The notes: generated from the letters alone by a model not told the origin. Counted from the first letter of the stretch, positions 22,224-32,206 are shown. The stretch: 32,966 nucleotides of DNA from Methylococcales bacterium (GCA_026399095.1 JAPLRP010000049.1:1-32966); one strand, 5' to 3'. A program made the numbers and translations.

Positions 22224-24293
22224 ATGACAACAAGTAAACATTTACTTTTTGAATTAGGTTCAGAAGAGTTACCGCCCAAAACATTGGTCAGATTAAGCAA
22301 TGCATTGCTGGATGGAATTGTTCAGGGATTGCAAATTGCAGATATTCCTTTTACTAGTGCAAAAGCTTATGCCACACCCAGGCGATTGGCAGTTTTTATT
22401 GAAAACCTATCAACAGCTCAACCTGACAAAACAGTTGAAAAACGTGGGCCTGCGATTCAGTCGGCTTTTTCAGCGGATGGCGTCCCTAGCAAAGCAGCTT
22501 TAAGTTTTGCGACGAGTTGCGGTACTGATTTTGAAAAACTGGATCGTTTAAAAACAGATAAAGGCGAATGGCTTGCCTTTAGTCAAGTCGTTAAAGGCCA
22601 AGCAACAGAAAATTTAATTCCTGATATTATCAGGCAGAGCATTGCCGGTTTACCCATCGCTAAAAGGATGCGTTGGGGCAGTTTTAATACGGAATTTGTC
22701 AGGCCCGTTCATTGGGCCGTTCTGCTTTATGGTAATACGGTGATCAATACAGAAATCTTGGGTTTACAGACCGGTAATTCAACTCTGGGACATCGTTTTC
22801 ACGCACCACAAAAGTTGACTATAACTGCGCCTGAAAACTATCAAGACATTTTATTTAATCAAGGCAAGGTTATTGTTGATATTGAACAAAGGAAATCATT
22901 GATCAGAGACGCAGCACAAAAAGCCGCGGCTGCAGTGAAGGGTGTTGCCCATATTGAAACTGATTTATTGGAAGAAATTGCTGCTTTAAATGAATGGCCG
23001 GTGCCTATTACTGGTTGTTTTGATCCACGGTTTTTAGCTTTACCGGCTGAAGTGTTGATTACTACGATGCAAACCAATCAAAAATATTTTCCGGTTGAAA
23101 ATTTTGATGGTGGGTTATTGCCTAATTTTATTACTTTCAGTAATATCGAAAGTAGTCATCCAGAATCCATTCAGCACGGCAATGAACGGGTAGTGACTCC
23201 CCGACTTGCAGACGCAGAATTTTTTTGGAAACAAGATAGAAAAAAATCATTGGCTGACCGGGTAGAAAACTTGTCTACTATTGTTTTTCAAGAAAAATTA
23301 GGCACGGTTGCTGCAAAGTCGCAACGGGTTATAAAGTTGTCTGAGTTTATTGCTACTCGACTAAATTTTGATAGTGAGCTAGCAAAACGGGCTGCTCTCT
23401 TGGCTAAAACAGATTTAATAACTGAAATGGTCGGTGAGTTTGGTAACCTCCAAGGTCTTATGGGGCGTTATTATGCTCTGGCTGATAATGAGCCCGAAGC
23501 AGTGGCTTGGGCGCTGGAAGAACAGTATTTCCCCAAACAGTCAGGTAGTGTGACTGCGAGTAGTCAAACAGGCCAAGTTTTAGCTATTGCAGAAAAAATT
23601 GATACACTTACAGGTATATTTAGTGCAGGTTTGATTCCGACTGGCGATAAAGATCCTTATGCGTTGCGCCGTGCTGCCTTGGGTATATTACGTACACTTA
23701 TTGAAAATAATTTAACCCTTGATATTCGGGAATTAATCGAATTTTCACTGAGCTTGTTTACACATACCTTTGACGTAATAAGCACCCAAGCCGTGGTCAT
23801 TGATTTTGTTTTTGATCGTTTAAAAGGTTATTGTCTGGATAAAGGCTATAGTGTAGATGAATTTGACGCAGTGATCACGGTTAAACCGGCTGATCCTTTA
23901 GATTTTATGCAACGATTGGCCGCTGTTAAAGCCTTTAGACTATTACCTGAAGCTGAGAGTCTAGCGGCTGCCAATAAACGCATACGCAATATCCTGAAAA
24001 AATCAGAAGCGTCCGCACAGGTTGCGGTGGGTGCGTTGGTAGAGCCTGCCGAGCTAAAATTGCTGGATAGCGCAAAACTAGCAGCCATTGCAATTGAGCC
24101 GATGCTTGCACAGCGTGATTATGCTGCAACTTTAACCCGTTTAGCTGCTTTACGACAAGATGTCGATACGTTTTTTGATAGTGTGATGGTCATGTGTGAT
24201 GACCTTGAGTTACGAGCCAATCGTTTGGCCTTGCTTAATATGTTATCGGAGCAATTTTTAACGTGTGCGGACATTTCCAAGCTGCAATCTTAA
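22224..24293 (+). CDS. glyS: Glycyl-tRNA synthetase beta subunit
   Basis: The 689-residue tRNA-binding subunit that pairs with GlyQ. It starts with LLFELGSEELPPKTL, the conserved N-terminus, and contains KRMRWG, GHRFHAP, TTMQTNQKYFPV and DKDPYALRRAALGILR. The C-terminal helical part carries the anticodon-binding (DALR-like) domain. Length is normal and the gene is intact. It is coupled to glyQ. Confidence 0.98.
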   Translation: MTTSKHLLFELGSEELPPKTLVRLSNALLDGIVQGLQIADIPFTSAKAYATPRRLAVFIENLSTAQPDKTVEKRGPAIQSAFSADGVPSKAALSFATSCGTDFEKLDRLKTDKGEWLAFSQVVKGQATENLIPDIIRQSIAGLPIAKRMRWGSFNTEFVRPVHWAVLLYGNTVINTEILGLQTGNSTLGHRFHAPQKLTITAPENYQDILFNQGKVIVDIEQRKSLIRDAAQKAAAAVKGVAHIETDLLEEIAALNEWPVPITGCFDPRFLALPAEVLITTMQTNQKYFPVENFDGGLLPNFITFSNIESSHPESIQHGNERVVTPRLADAEFFWKQDRKKSLADRVENLSTIVFQEKLGTVAAKSQRVIKLSEFIATRLNFDSELAKRAALLAKTDLITEMVGEFGNLQGLMGRYYALADNEPEAVAWALEEQYFPKQSGSVTASSQTGQVLAIAEKIDTLTGIFSAGLIPTGDKDPYALRRAALGILRTLIENNLTLDIRELIEFSLSLFTHTFDVISTQAVVIDFVFDRLKGYCLDKGYSVDEFDAVITVKPADPLDFMQRLAAVKAFRLLPEAESLAAANKRIRNILKKSEASAQVAVGALVEPAELKLLDSAKLAAIAIEPMLAQRDYAATLTRLAALRQDVDTFFDSVMVMCDDLELRANRLALLNMLSEQFLTCADISKLQS

Positions 24294-24321
24294 TAGCCCA
24301 ATTTTGAGTACAACTACAATT

Positions 24322-24356
24322 AAGGATGGGTTAATACAATGATTATTACCCATCTT
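24322..24356. repeat. Inverted repeat in the glyS-gmhB gap
   Basis: GATGGGT (24325-24331) pairs with ACCCATC (24348-24354), with flanking A/T pairs on both sides. It lies 31 bp beyond glyS and ends just before gmhB. There is no T-run, so it could attenuate readthrough or affect gmhB translation rather than be a full terminator. Confidence 0.45.
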
Positions 24357-24369
24357 GTCAACAATTATA

Positions 24370-24921
24370 ATGTCTAATCAACGGTATGTTTTACTGGATC
24401 GTGATGGAGTAATTAATCATGACTCAGATGCTTTTATTAAGTCACCTGATGAATGGTTACCTATTGAGGGTAGTCTGGAAGCAATTGCCTTATTTACGGC
24501 ACAAGGCTATCAAGTTATTGTCGTCACCAATCAATCGGGAGTCGCGAGAGGACTGTTTGATGAGATGATGCTGGAACAAATTCACGCAAAAATGCGTCGG
24601 TTAGTTAGCGAAAAAGGTGGTCATATTGCTGCCATTTATTATTGTCCACACGGCGCTGATAGCCCTTGTAATTGTCGCAAACCCAAAGCAGGGATGCTTA
24701 AAGCTTTTGGCGCAGATTTTAATACTGACTTAACGAAGATTGCGGTCATCGGTGATTCCTTAAGGGATTTACAGGCGGCTGAAAAAGTCGGCGCAGAACC
24801 TATTCTGGTTAAAACCGGCAAGGGTCAAAAAACATTGTTAAATAATCCCCAACTCAATTTTCTTGTTTTTGAGAACTTATATGACGCAGCAAAACACATC
24901 ACATCAAGACACCCGGCATAA
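24370..24921 (+). CDS. gmhB: D-glycero-beta-D-manno-heptose-1,7-bisphosphate 7-phosphatase
   Basis: A 183-residue HAD-type phosphatase that removes the C7 phosphate in ADP-heptose synthesis for the LPS inner core. Nucleophile Asp10 and acid/base Asp12 are in LLDRDGVIN, followed by VVTNQSGVARG. The zinc-binding loop is CPHGADSPCNCRKPKAGM with its three Cys and a His, and motif IV is IGDSLRDL. The start is ATG 24370; an upstream in-frame TTG at 24355 lies at the edge of a hairpin and is rejected. The 3' end overlaps the acyltransferase gene by 41 bp. Confidence 0.94.
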   Translation: MSNQRYVLLDRDGVINHDSDAFIKSPDEWLPIEGSLEAIALFTAQGYQVIVVTNQSGVARGLFDEMMLEQIHAKMRRLVSEKGGHIAAIYYCPHGADSPCNCRKPKAGMLKAFGADFNTDLTKIAVIGDSLRDLQAAEKVGAEPILVKTGKGQKTLLNNPQLNFLVFENLYDAAKHITSRHPA

Positions 24922-25627
24922 AAACTATATAGGTTCTACCTTGTTGTTTTTGGGTATTTTTTCTACTGCAACTATCGTTGGAATATTGCTTATTTTAGGT
25001 ATGCTAACAACTTTTAAGATACGTTGGAAAATTGGGCATGCCTGGTGTGCCATTATCGGCTGGATGACGAAAGTTTTTTGCGGTCTTACTTATGAAGTAG
25101 AAGGGTTGGAGAACATTAATCCAAAACAGTCGGCTATTTTATTAAGTAACCATCAATCTGCATGGGAAACGCTGGCCTTAAGATATATTCTTCCTCCTCA
25201 TTCCGTTGTTATAAAGCAGGAATTGCTCTATTTACCGATTTGGGGTTGGTCATTGCTAACCTTGAAATCGATTGTTATAAACCGAAAAAATCAGCGTGCT
25301 GCACTGCGTGCGTTACTTGAAAAAGGTACAAAATATCTAAATGAAGGTTTATTTGTACTGATTTTTCCTGAAGGGACGCGTGCGGGTGTTAGAGATGTGT
25401 TGAAGTTTAATATCGGTGGTGCCATGTTGGCTTGTAAATCCGGTTACCCTGTTATTCCTGTTGCTCATAATGCTGGTGATTATTGGCCTCGCTATAGTTT
25501 TTTAAAATACCCCGGTGTGATAAAACTAAAAATTGGACCGGTTATTGAAAGTAAAGGTCGAAAAGCTGCTGATATTAATGCAGAAGCAGAGTCTTGGATT
25601 AGACAGGCAATGAAGGAAATGGATTAA
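24881..25627 (+). CDS. plsC: 1-acyl-sn-glycerol-3-phosphate acyltransferase (PlsC family)
   Basis: A 248-residue membrane acyltransferase that makes phosphatidic acid from lysophosphatidic acid. A long N-terminal hydrophobic segment (about 17-45) precedes the motifs: NHQSAWE (90-96, the HX4E form of the usual HX4D motif), INRKN, and FPEGTR (162-167), plus PVIPVAHNAG. The start is ATG 24881 within gmhB in another frame; a TTG at 24863 is an unlikely longer start. The glyQS-gmhB-plsC order is familiar from gammaproteobacteria. Another acyl acceptor, such as an ornithine lipid, cannot be excluded. Confidence 0.9.
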   Translation: MTQQNTSHQDTRHKNYIGSTLLFLGIFSTATIVGILLILGMLTTFKIRWKIGHAWCAIIGWMTKVFCGLTYEVEGLENINPKQSAILLSNHQSAWETLALRYILPPHSVVIKQELLYLPIWGWSLLTLKSIVINRKNQRAALRALLEKGTKYLNEGLFVLIFPEGTRAGVRDVLKFNIGGAMLACKSGYPVIPVAHNAGDYWPRYSFLKYPGVIKLKIGPVIESKGRKAADINAEAESWIRQAMKEMD

Positions 25628-25671
25628 GGCAGAAATTTTCAAGCTTTTATCTTGAGCCTAAGGTAAGTGCG

Positions 25672-25677
25672 TATAAT
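25672..25677 (+). promoter_or_regulatory. Candidate -10 box for the lipoprotein gene
   Basis: A consensus TATAAT lies 37 bp before ATG 25715. A TTGAGC upstream is 14 bp away, shorter than ideal. Confidence 0.4.
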
Positions 25678-25714
25678 GCGGAAAAAAACATAAACTAAAT
25701 AACGGTAACCCTAC

Positions 25715-26122
25715 ATGAAAAAAATATTACTCATATCCTTGTCCGCATTGCTGCTTCCGGCTTGTGCGGATAAAAAACAATATGAACAGGCTGTATTGGA
25801 ACAGATGCAGAAAGAAGCTGATATTAAAGATTATGAAATAACGCCTGAATATATGACTGATTGCGTAGTGGATACCAGTTCGCAAAATATGCCGGGTATT
25901 TTTGGTTTAGATCCAAAGCGTTTGATGGCTTATCGTAACTATTCAAAAATGTTGAATTTAACCAAGTCAGAAGATCCTAAAAAAACACTTGAAGAATTAA
26001 GCACTGATTTTGGTTCAGCTAAAGATCTGACGGAAGCCCGAACCAACTATACAGAAAGTTTAATGGAATGTTATTCTGCTGTTATTGCCAAATCTGAAGC
26101 TGATGCGAAAGAAAAGAAATAA
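25715..26122 (+). CDS. Small hypothetical lipoprotein
   Basis: A 135-residue protein with a textbook lipoprotein signal: two Lys, a hydrophobic run and lipobox LLPAC (Cys17). The residue after Cys is Ala, so sorting to the outer membrane is likely. The mature part is charged and helical, with two further cysteines (in YMTDCVVD and MECYSAV) that could form a disulfide in the periplasm, and it ends in a Lys/Glu-rich tail. No family is recognised. It has a plausible promoter and is followed by the gap convergent with metG. Confidence 0.8.
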   Translation: MKKILLISLSALLLPACADKKQYEQAVLEQMQKEADIKDYEITPEYMTDCVVDTSSQNMPGIFGLDPKRLMAYRNYSKMLNLTKSEDPKKTLEELSTDFGSAKDLTEARTNYTESLMECYSAVIAKSEADAKEKK

Positions 26123-26185
26123 ACAGAAGTCTGTTCTTTGGAATGATTTAAGGCTTTTAGCGTAATAAATTAGAGGAAGTAAAAA

Positions 26186-26230
26186 GCCACAGGCTCATAG
26201 ATATAAATTGATATTCTGTGAATTTGTGGC
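26186..26230. terminator. Possible bidirectional terminator between lipoprotein gene and metG
   Basis: GCCACA (26186-26191) can pair with TGTGGC (26225-26230), and ATAT/ATAT pairs lie inside. AAAAGCC (26182-26188) could instead pair with GGCTTTT (26244-26250), so two alternative stems share one arm. It sits between two convergent genes. The long loop makes it weak. Confidence 0.35.
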
Positions 26231-26277
26231 AGTTCTTATAGAGGGCTTTTGAGCATCTTTAAAACTTATAGATAGTT

Positions 26278-28314
26278 TTACTTTACCCGCATTCCTGCAA
26301 TCGCACCTTCATCCGGGCTTAAAATCCAAATATCTTTACCGCCAGGGCCAGCCGCTAAAACCATGCCTTCAGAAGTACCAAAGCGCATTTTTCTAGGGGC
26401 AAGATTAGCGATAACCAATGTCAACTTTCCTTCAAGGGCTTCTGGTGCGTAAGCTGATTTAATACCGGCAAATATATTGCGGGTTTCATCACCTATGTCT
26501 ACAGTCAGTTGTAATAATTTATCAGAACCGTCAATATGATCGGCTTTGATAATTTTGGCAATACGTAAATCCAGCTTGGCAAAGTCATCAAATTGGATTG
26601 ATTCAGCTATCGGTTCAAAAATAGCGGCTTTGATATTAGGCAGTTGTGTTTGTTGATCAGGTGTTTTTTCAAGGTTTTCTTTTGATGCTTCAATAATTGC
26701 TGCAATTTTATCGGCTTCTACGCGAGTCATTAACGGTTTAAAATCATTTATTTTGTGGTTTAGCAGGGCTTGAGTATTGGCCGGCCAAACTTGCGGGTTT
26801 ATATTTAAGAAAATTTCAACTTCTGTCGCCAGTGCGGGTATGACAGGTTTTAGAAAACCTGTCAGTAAGCGGAACAAGTTAATGCCCATTGAGCAAACAT
26901 CGTGTAATTCTGCTTCATTACCCTCTTGTTTGGCAATTAACCAAGGTTTTTTCTCATCAATAAATTGGTTGGCTTTATCTGCTAAGGCCATAATTTCTCG
27001 CATGGCTTTACCAAACTCACGCGCTTCATAAAATTCTGCAATTGTTACGTTAGCGTTGATAAATTCCTGGAATAAAGCGGGCTCTGAACAGTTGACTGAT
27101 AACGTATTCTCAAATCGTTTGCTGATAAAGCCGCTGCAGCGACTGGCGATATTAACGACTTTACCAACCAAGTCAGAGTTAACCCGTTGACTAAAATCAT
27201 CAAAGTTTAGGTCTATATCATCAACGCCTGCACTGAGTTTTGCGGCAAAATAATAACGAAGATATTCTGGGTTTAAATGATCTAGATAGGTTCTTGCGGT
27301 AATAAAAGTACCCCGAGATTTGGACATTTTTTCACCATTAACGGTTAAAAAACCGTGCGCAAAAATGGCAGTAGGTGTTCTAAATTTAGCACCGCTTAAC
27401 ATTGCCGGCCAGAATAGGGCGTGGAAATAAATAATATCTTTACCGATAAAATGGTAAAGCTCAGTAGAGCTGTCCTGTGCCCAGAACTCATCAAAATTCA
27501 GGTTTTGTTTGCTACAGAAGTTCTTAAAGCTTGCCATGTAACCGATAGGTGCATCCAGCCAGACATAAAAATATTTCCCGGGTGCATCCGGAATTTCAAA
27601 GCCAAAATAAGGCGCATCACGAGAAATATCCCATTGCTGTAATCCTCCATCCAGCCATTCCGCTAATTTATTACGTACTTCGGGTTGTAAATGGCCGGCA
27701 CTGGTCCAAGTACGGAGCATGTCGGTAAAATCAGCCAAGTTGAAAAAGTAATGAACTGAATCTTTATCAACCGGTTTTGCGCCAGAAATGGTGGAAACCG
27801 CATTTTTCAGTTCGGTGGGCGCATAAGTTGCACCGCAGGCTTCACAACTGTCGCCGTATTGATCGTGTGCGCCGCACTTTGGACATTCGCCTTTGATAAA
27901 ACGATCAGATAAAAACATGTTTTTAACCGGATCAAAGGCTTGAGTAATCGTGCGCGAACTGATATGTCCTGCATCACGCAAACGTTCATAGATCAATGAT
28001 GAAAAGGTTCTGTTTTCTTCGGAATGTGTGCTGTGATAATTATCAAATGCTACACCAAATTCAGTAAAGTCCGCCAAGTGTTCCTTGCCAACCTTAGCGA
28101 TTAGTTGTTCAGGGGTAATGCCTTCCCGATCAGCTTTAAGCATGATTGGTGTGCCGTGGGTATCATCAGCACAAACAAAGTAACAAGGGTTGCCACGTTG
28201 TTTCTGGAAACGTACCCAAATATCCGTTTGAATGTATTCAACCAGATGTCCTAAATGTATGGGGCCGTTGGCGTAGGGAAGGGCGCTGGTGACGAGAATT
28301 TTTCTTTCTGACAT
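26278..28314 (-). CDS. metG: Methionyl-tRNA synthetase
   Basis: The 678-residue enzyme that charges initiator and elongator tRNA-Met. The HIGH motif is HLGH (20-23), the zinc knuckle has CPKC (144-147) and CEAC (157-160), and KMSKS is at 329-333. A helical anticodon-binding domain follows, and residues from about 575 to the end form the tRNA-binding OB-fold dimerisation domain ([38 protein letters not shown]). This is the long E. coli-like form. It is read leftward, divergent from apbC, as metG and mrp/apbC are in many gammaproteobacteria. Confidence 0.98.
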   Translation of the reverse strand: MSERKILVTSALPYANGPIHLGHLVEYIQTDIWVRFQKQRGNPCYFVCADDTHGTPIMLKADREGITPEQLIAKVGKEHLADFTEFGVAFDNYHSTHSEENRTFSSLIYERLRDAGHISSRTITQAFDPVKNMFLSDRFIKGECPKCGAHDQYGDSCEACGATYAPTELKNAVSTISGAKPVDKDSVHYFFNLADFTDMLRTWTSAGHLQPEVRNKLAEWLDGGLQQWDISRDAPYFGFEIPDAPGKYFYVWLDAPIGYMASFKNFCSKQNLNFDEFWAQDSSTELYHFIGKDIIYFHALFWPAMLSGAKFRTPTAIFAHGFLTVNGEKMSKSRGTFITARTYLDHLNPEYLRYYFAAKLSAGVDDIDLNFDDFSQRVNSDLVGKVVNIASRCSGFISKRFENTLSVNCSEPALFQEFINANVTIAEFYEAREFGKAMREIMALADKANQFIDEKKPWLIAKQEGNEAELHDVCSMGINLFRLLTGFLKPVIPALATEVEIFLNINPQVWPANTQALLNHKINDFKPLMTRVEADKIAAIIEASKENLEKTPDQQTQLPNIKAAIFEPIAESIQFDDFAKLDLRIAKIIKADHIDGSDKLLQLTVDIGDETRNIFAGIKSAYAPEALEGKLTLVIANLAPRKMRFGTSEGMVLAAGPGGKDIWILSPDEGAIAGMRVK

Positions 28315-28374
28315 GTTGTAAAAGTTAAAGAAGTGCTTAAATTATAATCATCCAATTATCTCATAAAATGAACA

Positions 28375-28391
28375 GCACTACTGAATAGTGC
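28375..28391. repeat. Short inverted repeat in the metG-apbC divergent region
   Basis: GCACTA and TAGTGC form a perfect 6-bp inverted repeat around CTGAA. It lies in the shared regulatory gap (28315-28511), near a minus-strand TATAAT at 28346-28341 that could be the metG -10 box. It may be an operator; nothing more can be said. Confidence 0.3.
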
Positions 28392-28511
28392 ATTGGGAAA
28401 AAATGAATTATATTTAAAAAACTGTAGAATACCTTTTAACAGGGTAATTTAATGGATTTAAACTGAATCCAAATAGAGTACTCATTAATCAGTTTTTAAA
28501 ACGGAACCTCC

Positions 28512-29603
28512 ATGGCGCAACTTGAAAAAAAAGATGTAGAAAATCTTTTAAGAACATTTATCGACCCCAATCATGGTGTTGATCTGGTTACAGCGAAATC
28601 TGTTAAAGCTATTACTATTGATGGAGCAAATCTTAATGTAAAAATTGAGTTGGGTTACCCTGCAAAAAGTACCATGGATCAATTGAAAGCCTCGATTGAG
28701 GAGCTGCTGGGTACTATTAAGGGGTTTGAAAGCATTAGTGTTGATGTTACTGTAAAAATCCTCTCTCATGCAGTGCAACAAGCTTTAAAGCCAAAACCCA
28801 ATATAAAAAATATTATTGCAGTTGCATCCGGTAAAGGGGGGGTCGGTAAGTCAACGACTGCGGTGAATTTGGCTCTGGCATTGGCAGCAGAAGGAGCCGT
28901 TGTTGGAATTCTTGATGCCGATATTTATGGTCCCAGTATTCCAACCATGTTGGGGTTGACAGGTTATCCGGAAAGCGTAGACAACAAAACCATGACACCC
29001 AAGATAGCTTATGGCATCCAAACCATGTCTATAGGTTATTTGATTGATGCTGATCAGCCAATGATTTGGCGAGGACCAATGGCAACCAACACTTTGCAAC
29101 AATTATTAAGAGATACCAATTGGCTTGATGTAGATTATTTAATTATCGATTTGCCACCCGGTACTGGTGATATTCAGCTAACACTTGCGCAACAAATTCC
29201 TGTTAGTGGTGCAGTTATTGTCACAACGCCTCAGGACATTGCTCTTATTGATGCTCAGCGTGGTTTGGGGATGTTTGAAAAAGTAAACGTGCCGGTATTA
29301 GGTATCGTCGAAAATATGAGTATGCACATATGTAGTCAGTGTGGACATCCAGAAGCTATTTTTGGTGAGGGCGGCGGTTTTGCCATGTCAGAAAAAAACA
29401 AGGTAGATTTCTTGGGTTCTTTACCTTTAGATATTTCAATCCGGAAATATGCTGATTCTGGAAAGCCTACCGTTATTGCTGAACCTGAAGGGCGTGCAGC
29501 TCAAATATATAAAGAAATAGCACGTAAAACAGCCGCTAAACTTGCGCTAAAAACCAAAGATTTTAGCACTCGATTCCCTACTATTGTGGTTCAAAATACG
29601 TAA
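28512..29603 (+). CDS. apbC: Iron-sulfur cluster carrier protein Mrp/ApbC
   Basis: A 363-residue P-loop NTPase that binds and transfers Fe-S clusters. An N-terminal MIP18/DUF59-like domain (about 5-85) precedes the Mrp ATPase domain, which has the deviant Walker A GKGGVGKS (107-114), DADIYGPSIPTMLG, DYLIIDLPPGTGD, and the cluster-binding CSQC (274-277). All key residues are present. It is divergent from metG and is followed by dcd after 132 bp. Confidence 0.96.
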   Translation: MAQLEKKDVENLLRTFIDPNHGVDLVTAKSVKAITIDGANLNVKIELGYPAKSTMDQLKASIEELLGTIKGFESISVDVTVKILSHAVQQALKPKPNIKNIIAVASGKGGVGKSTTAVNLALALAAEGAVVGILDADIYGPSIPTMLGLTGYPESVDNKTMTPKIAYGIQTMSIGYLIDADQPMIWRGPMATNTLQQLLRDTNWLDVDYLIIDLPPGTGDIQLTLAQQIPVSGAVIVTTPQDIALIDAQRGLGMFEKVNVPVLGIVENMSMHICSQCGHPEAIFGEGGGFAMSEKNKVDFLGSLPLDISIRKYADSGKPTVIAEPEGRAAQIYKEIARKTAAKLALKTKDFSTRFPTIVVQNT

Positions 29604-29735
29604 CATATTGGGTTAATGGTGCAAATTGAATAATACAAATAACCATTTGGCTTATATTTTTAACCTTGAACCTTGAACCCAAACCCTCACTGTGTGAAAA
29701 TAAAACAATTTAACAAGCAAGGTATTTAATATTTC

Positions 29736-30302
29736 ATGAGTATAAAGTCGGACAAATGGATACGCCGTATGGCGGAAGAGTACGGGATGATAGAGCCGTT
29801 TGAAAGCGGTCAAGTCAGAGACTCAGAACAGGGTAGGGTTATCTCCTACGGCACCTCAAGTTACGGCTATGATGTGCGCTGCTCTGATGAATTCAAGATT
29901 TTTACAAATATTAATTCAGCCATTGTTGACCCCAAAAACTTTGATTCAAATGGTTTTGTCGATGTTAAATCCGATGTTTGCATTATCCCACCCAACTCAT
30001 TTGCTTTGGCTCGTACCGTTGAGTTTTTTAGAATTCCCCGTGAGGTTCTGACTATCTGCTTAGGTAAATCTACTTATGCAAGATGTGGCATTATAGTAAA
30101 CGTAACTCCTTTGGAACCTGAGTGGGAGGGTCATGTAACCTTGGAGTTCTCAAACACCACCACACTGCCGGCAAAAATATATGCAAATGAAGGGGTGGCT
30201 CAAATGCTCTTCTTTGGTGGTGATGAAGTTTGCGAGACCTCTTATAAGGATAGGGCGGGTAAGTATCAGGGGCAAACCGGCGTTACTTTACCTAAAGCGT
30301 AA
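29736..30302 (+). CDS. dcd: dCTP deaminase
   Basis: A 188-residue homotrimeric enzyme that deaminates dCTP to dUTP, feeding dTTP synthesis. It shows [68 protein letters not shown] (catalytic Glu137, with Ser112 and Arg116 nearby) and the C-terminal [19 protein letters not shown]. The length and lack of extra residues point to the monofunctional proteobacterial type. The apbC-dcd gap holds a short tandem CCTTGAA duplication but no clear terminator. Confidence 0.97.
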   Translation: MSIKSDKWIRRMAEEYGMIEPFESGQVRDSEQGRVISYGTSSYGYDVRCSDEFKIFTNINSAIVDPKNFDSNGFVDVKSDVCIIPPNSFALARTVEFFRIPREVLTICLGKSTYARCGIIVNVTPLEPEWEGHVTLEFSNTTTLPAKIYANEGVAQMLFFGGDEVCETSYKDRAGKYQGQTGVTLPKA

Positions 30303-30326
30303 AGACAATTACAAAGAAAGACGCTG

Positions 30327-30569
30327 TTATGCGGTTTCTCTTTGCGGCGGTAATTGCACAAAAAATCCTTGATGCTTCAGGCATTCAATAATTTTTTGTG
30401 GATCCTCCCGTGCGAGTTTTCGTTCTGCTGATAGCTCTATATCCATAACAAACTCAAGTTTTCCGAAGTTGCTAAGCAATTCTTCGGGTACTTTAGAGAA
30501 ATCATCTTTGTTAACTAAATACAAATAAAGGTAGTCTTTTTTTAAGCTTTTATAAATAAAACACTGCAT
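30327..30569 (-). CDS. YcgL-domain protein
   Basis: An 80-residue protein of the YcgL family of gammaproteobacteria, whose biochemical role is not established. The family features are visible: CFIYKSLKKDYLYLYLVNKDDFSKVPEELLSNFG, then ERKLAREDPQKIIECLKHQGFFVQLPP. Length is at the short end of the family, about 80-100 residues. It is read leftward, convergent with dcd (24 bp between stops), and divergent from the CPBP protease gene, sharing an 84-bp upstream gap. Confidence 0.9.
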   Translation of the reverse strand: MQCFIYKSLKKDYLYLYLVNKDDFSKVPEELLSNFGKLEFVMDIELSAERKLAREDPQKIIECLKHQGFFVQLPPQRETA

Positions 30570-30653
30570 GAGATTAAATAATAACGAATCAAAACGTCTA
30601 TTTTAACCATTTTGGTTTAAAATGCCTCAAGCTTAATTTTACAAAAACTAACA

Positions 30654-31253
30654 ATGAATAAATCATTCTTTCAATTAGATGAATTTTTTAAATCGGCTTG
30701 TTATTTTGAGGCCTCACTAATTCTGGTTGCTGTACTTTTAGGTTGGATGGCAACCCTCGATCCATTTGGGCTTATTATTTTTTCCGAACCTGCTTTTGTT
30801 TATGGTGTAGCGGGGACAATCCCTTTGTTTTTCATATTTCTTGTTATGGAAAAAATTCAGGGCTCGTCAGTGGGAAATATAAAGCGGTTATTGCTAAATT
30901 CTCTGGGTCCGGTGTTGCATCGCTATCACTGGGCAGATCTTTTTGTATTAGCTGCAATTACCGGGTTTTCTGAAGAATTGGTGTTTAGAGGTGTAATTCA
31001 GCCCTGGATGGAAGATTCATGGGGTAAAACAGTTGCATTAATTGGAAGTAATGTTATTTTTGGATTAGTGCATTCATTAACACCTCTTTATGCTGTTTTG
31101 GCAGCCTTGGTTGGTATTTATTTAGGCTTGTCTTTAGATTATGGCGGCGAAAGGAATTTATTGATTCCTATCATTATTCATGGATTATATGACTTTTTAG
31201 CCTTCCTTGTGTTGATGCATGTTTATCGAGCCAATTTATTAAAGCACGCCTAA
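30654..31253 (+). CDS. CPBP-family intramembrane glutamic protease
   Basis: A 199-residue membrane protein with about five or six hydrophobic segments and the Abi/CPBP (Rce1-like) signature: SEELVFRG (Glu107, Glu108, Arg112), FGLVH (His140), and HGLYDF (His176, Asp180). Members cleave or process membrane peptides, and some handle bacteriocin immunity or C-terminal sorting signals. The substrate here is unknown. The gene is followed after 40 bp by a beta-barrel gene on the same strand, so they may be co-transcribed. Confidence 0.88.
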   Translation: MNKSFFQLDEFFKSACYFEASLILVAVLLGWMATLDPFGLIIFSEPAFVYGVAGTIPLFFIFLVMEKIQGSSVGNIKRLLLNSLGPVLHRYHWADLFVLAAITGFSEELVFRGVIQPWMEDSWGKTVALIGSNVIFGLVHSLTPLYAVLAALVGIYLGLSLDYGGERNLLIPIIIHGLYDFLAFLVLMHVYRANLLKHA

Positions 31254-31293
31254 CGGTATAATAACTTTAAACTTAATATAGGGATATTTAAGC

Positions 31294-32082
31294 TTGCTGG
31301 GATTAAAAGCTATTATTTTAAATTTATATAAAGCGGGTATTAGACCTGTTTTTAAAAAAATATCTCTTATACAAATCTTTTATACCCTGCTTTATACGTT
31401 TCCGGAATCTAGTTTTGCTGTCTTTCATGCAGATTTAACAGCAACTACTAATAATATTGAAAGATGGTTTACAAAAAGTGCAAATCATTTTGCATTAAAA
31501 GCCACGATTGATTATGAGCATTCATTAGGTTTGTATCTAGGTAGTTCAGCCTCCAATATTGAATATGAGTTTAAAGGAAACGAAGGTCAAGCTGCTAATT
31601 TTGAGATAATTCCTTACCTGGGTTACAGTTACAGCTTTTCAGATGATTGGCGAATGGATACGCAATGGTCACGCTACCTTTATGATGGTAATGTTTTTGG
31701 ACATCCAGCCGATTACAATGAGTATTATCTATTTTTGCATTACCAAGATTTTATCTCGAGCAGAATTTCTTTTGCTGATAACTATTATAATTTGGGAAGC
31801 TATGCAATCGATTATCAGCTGACCGGCAGATATCCGTTAACTGATTATTTGGAGTTTTCAACAAGCTTTGGTTACAGTCAAACTAAAGCGGTTTTGGGAT
31901 CTGATTATCCTTATTGGAACGTAGGGGGTACCTATTTTTATAAATTTGTATCGCTTGATTTTCGTTATATAGATGCTACTGAAACTTCAATTGACCAAGC
32001 TGTCGAAGCGATAAAGCATGAAAGTTATGATCCTCCGTTAATTGGCCCTACCTTTTTATTTTCTGTATCCGTCGGCTATTAA
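31294..32082 (+). CDS. TorF-like putative outer-membrane protein
   Basis: A 262-residue protein resembling the TorF/Gcw_chp family of putative porins: SLGLYLGSSASNIEY, then FEIIPYLGYSYSFSDDWRMD, repeated strand-like segments rich in Tyr, Asp and Ser, and a terminal FSVSVGY ending in an aromatic residue. The N-terminus has a basic patch and a hydrophobic stretch ending SSFA (about 41), compatible with a long signal peptide. The start is taken as TTG 31294, with GGGAT nearby as ribosome binding site; the true start may lie further downstream. Family placement is from memory. An outer-membrane location is likely and the transported solute unknown. Confidence 0.65.
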   Translation: MLGLKAIILNLYKAGIRPVFKKISLIQIFYTLLYTFPESSFAVFHADLTATTNNIERWFTKSANHFALKATIDYEHSLGLYLGSSASNIEYEFKGNEGQAANFEIIPYLGYSYSFSDDWRMDTQWSRYLYDGNVFGHPADYNEYYLFLHYQDFISSRISFADNYYNLGSYAIDYQLTGRYPLTDYLEFSTSFGYSQTKAVLGSDYPYWNVGGTYFYKFVSLDFRYIDATETSIDQAVEAIKHESYDPPLIGPTFLFSVSVGY

Positions 32083-32152
32083 TCAAAATTTATGGCCAAG
32101 CTTAATACTTGTTTTAAGTACTCTAATCAAAAGTTTGTTATTAGACATTTAG

Positions 32153-32206
32153 TTATATGAATAACTAATGAATCTATTATTCCTTTTTAAGAAATAATTC
32201 ATATAA
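32153..32206. repeat. AT-rich inverted repeat upstream of the 54-residue ORF
   Basis: TTATATGAATAA (32153-32164) and TAATTCATATAA (32195-32206) are complementary at 11 of 12 positions. A second perfect 6-bp repeat, TTATTG and CAATAA around TCAA, follows at 32215-32230. These may be operators or weak terminators of the barrel gene. Confidence 0.4.

Noticed and set aside
24881-25627. HX4E instead of HX4D in the acyltransferase as a possible loss of function
   Set aside because: NHQSxWE is, as far as I recall, a common active variant in proteobacterial PlsC-family enzymes.
29662-29680. Tandem AACCTTG repeat in the apbC-dcd gap
   Set aside because: Only two copies of 7 bp; chance duplication is sufficient.
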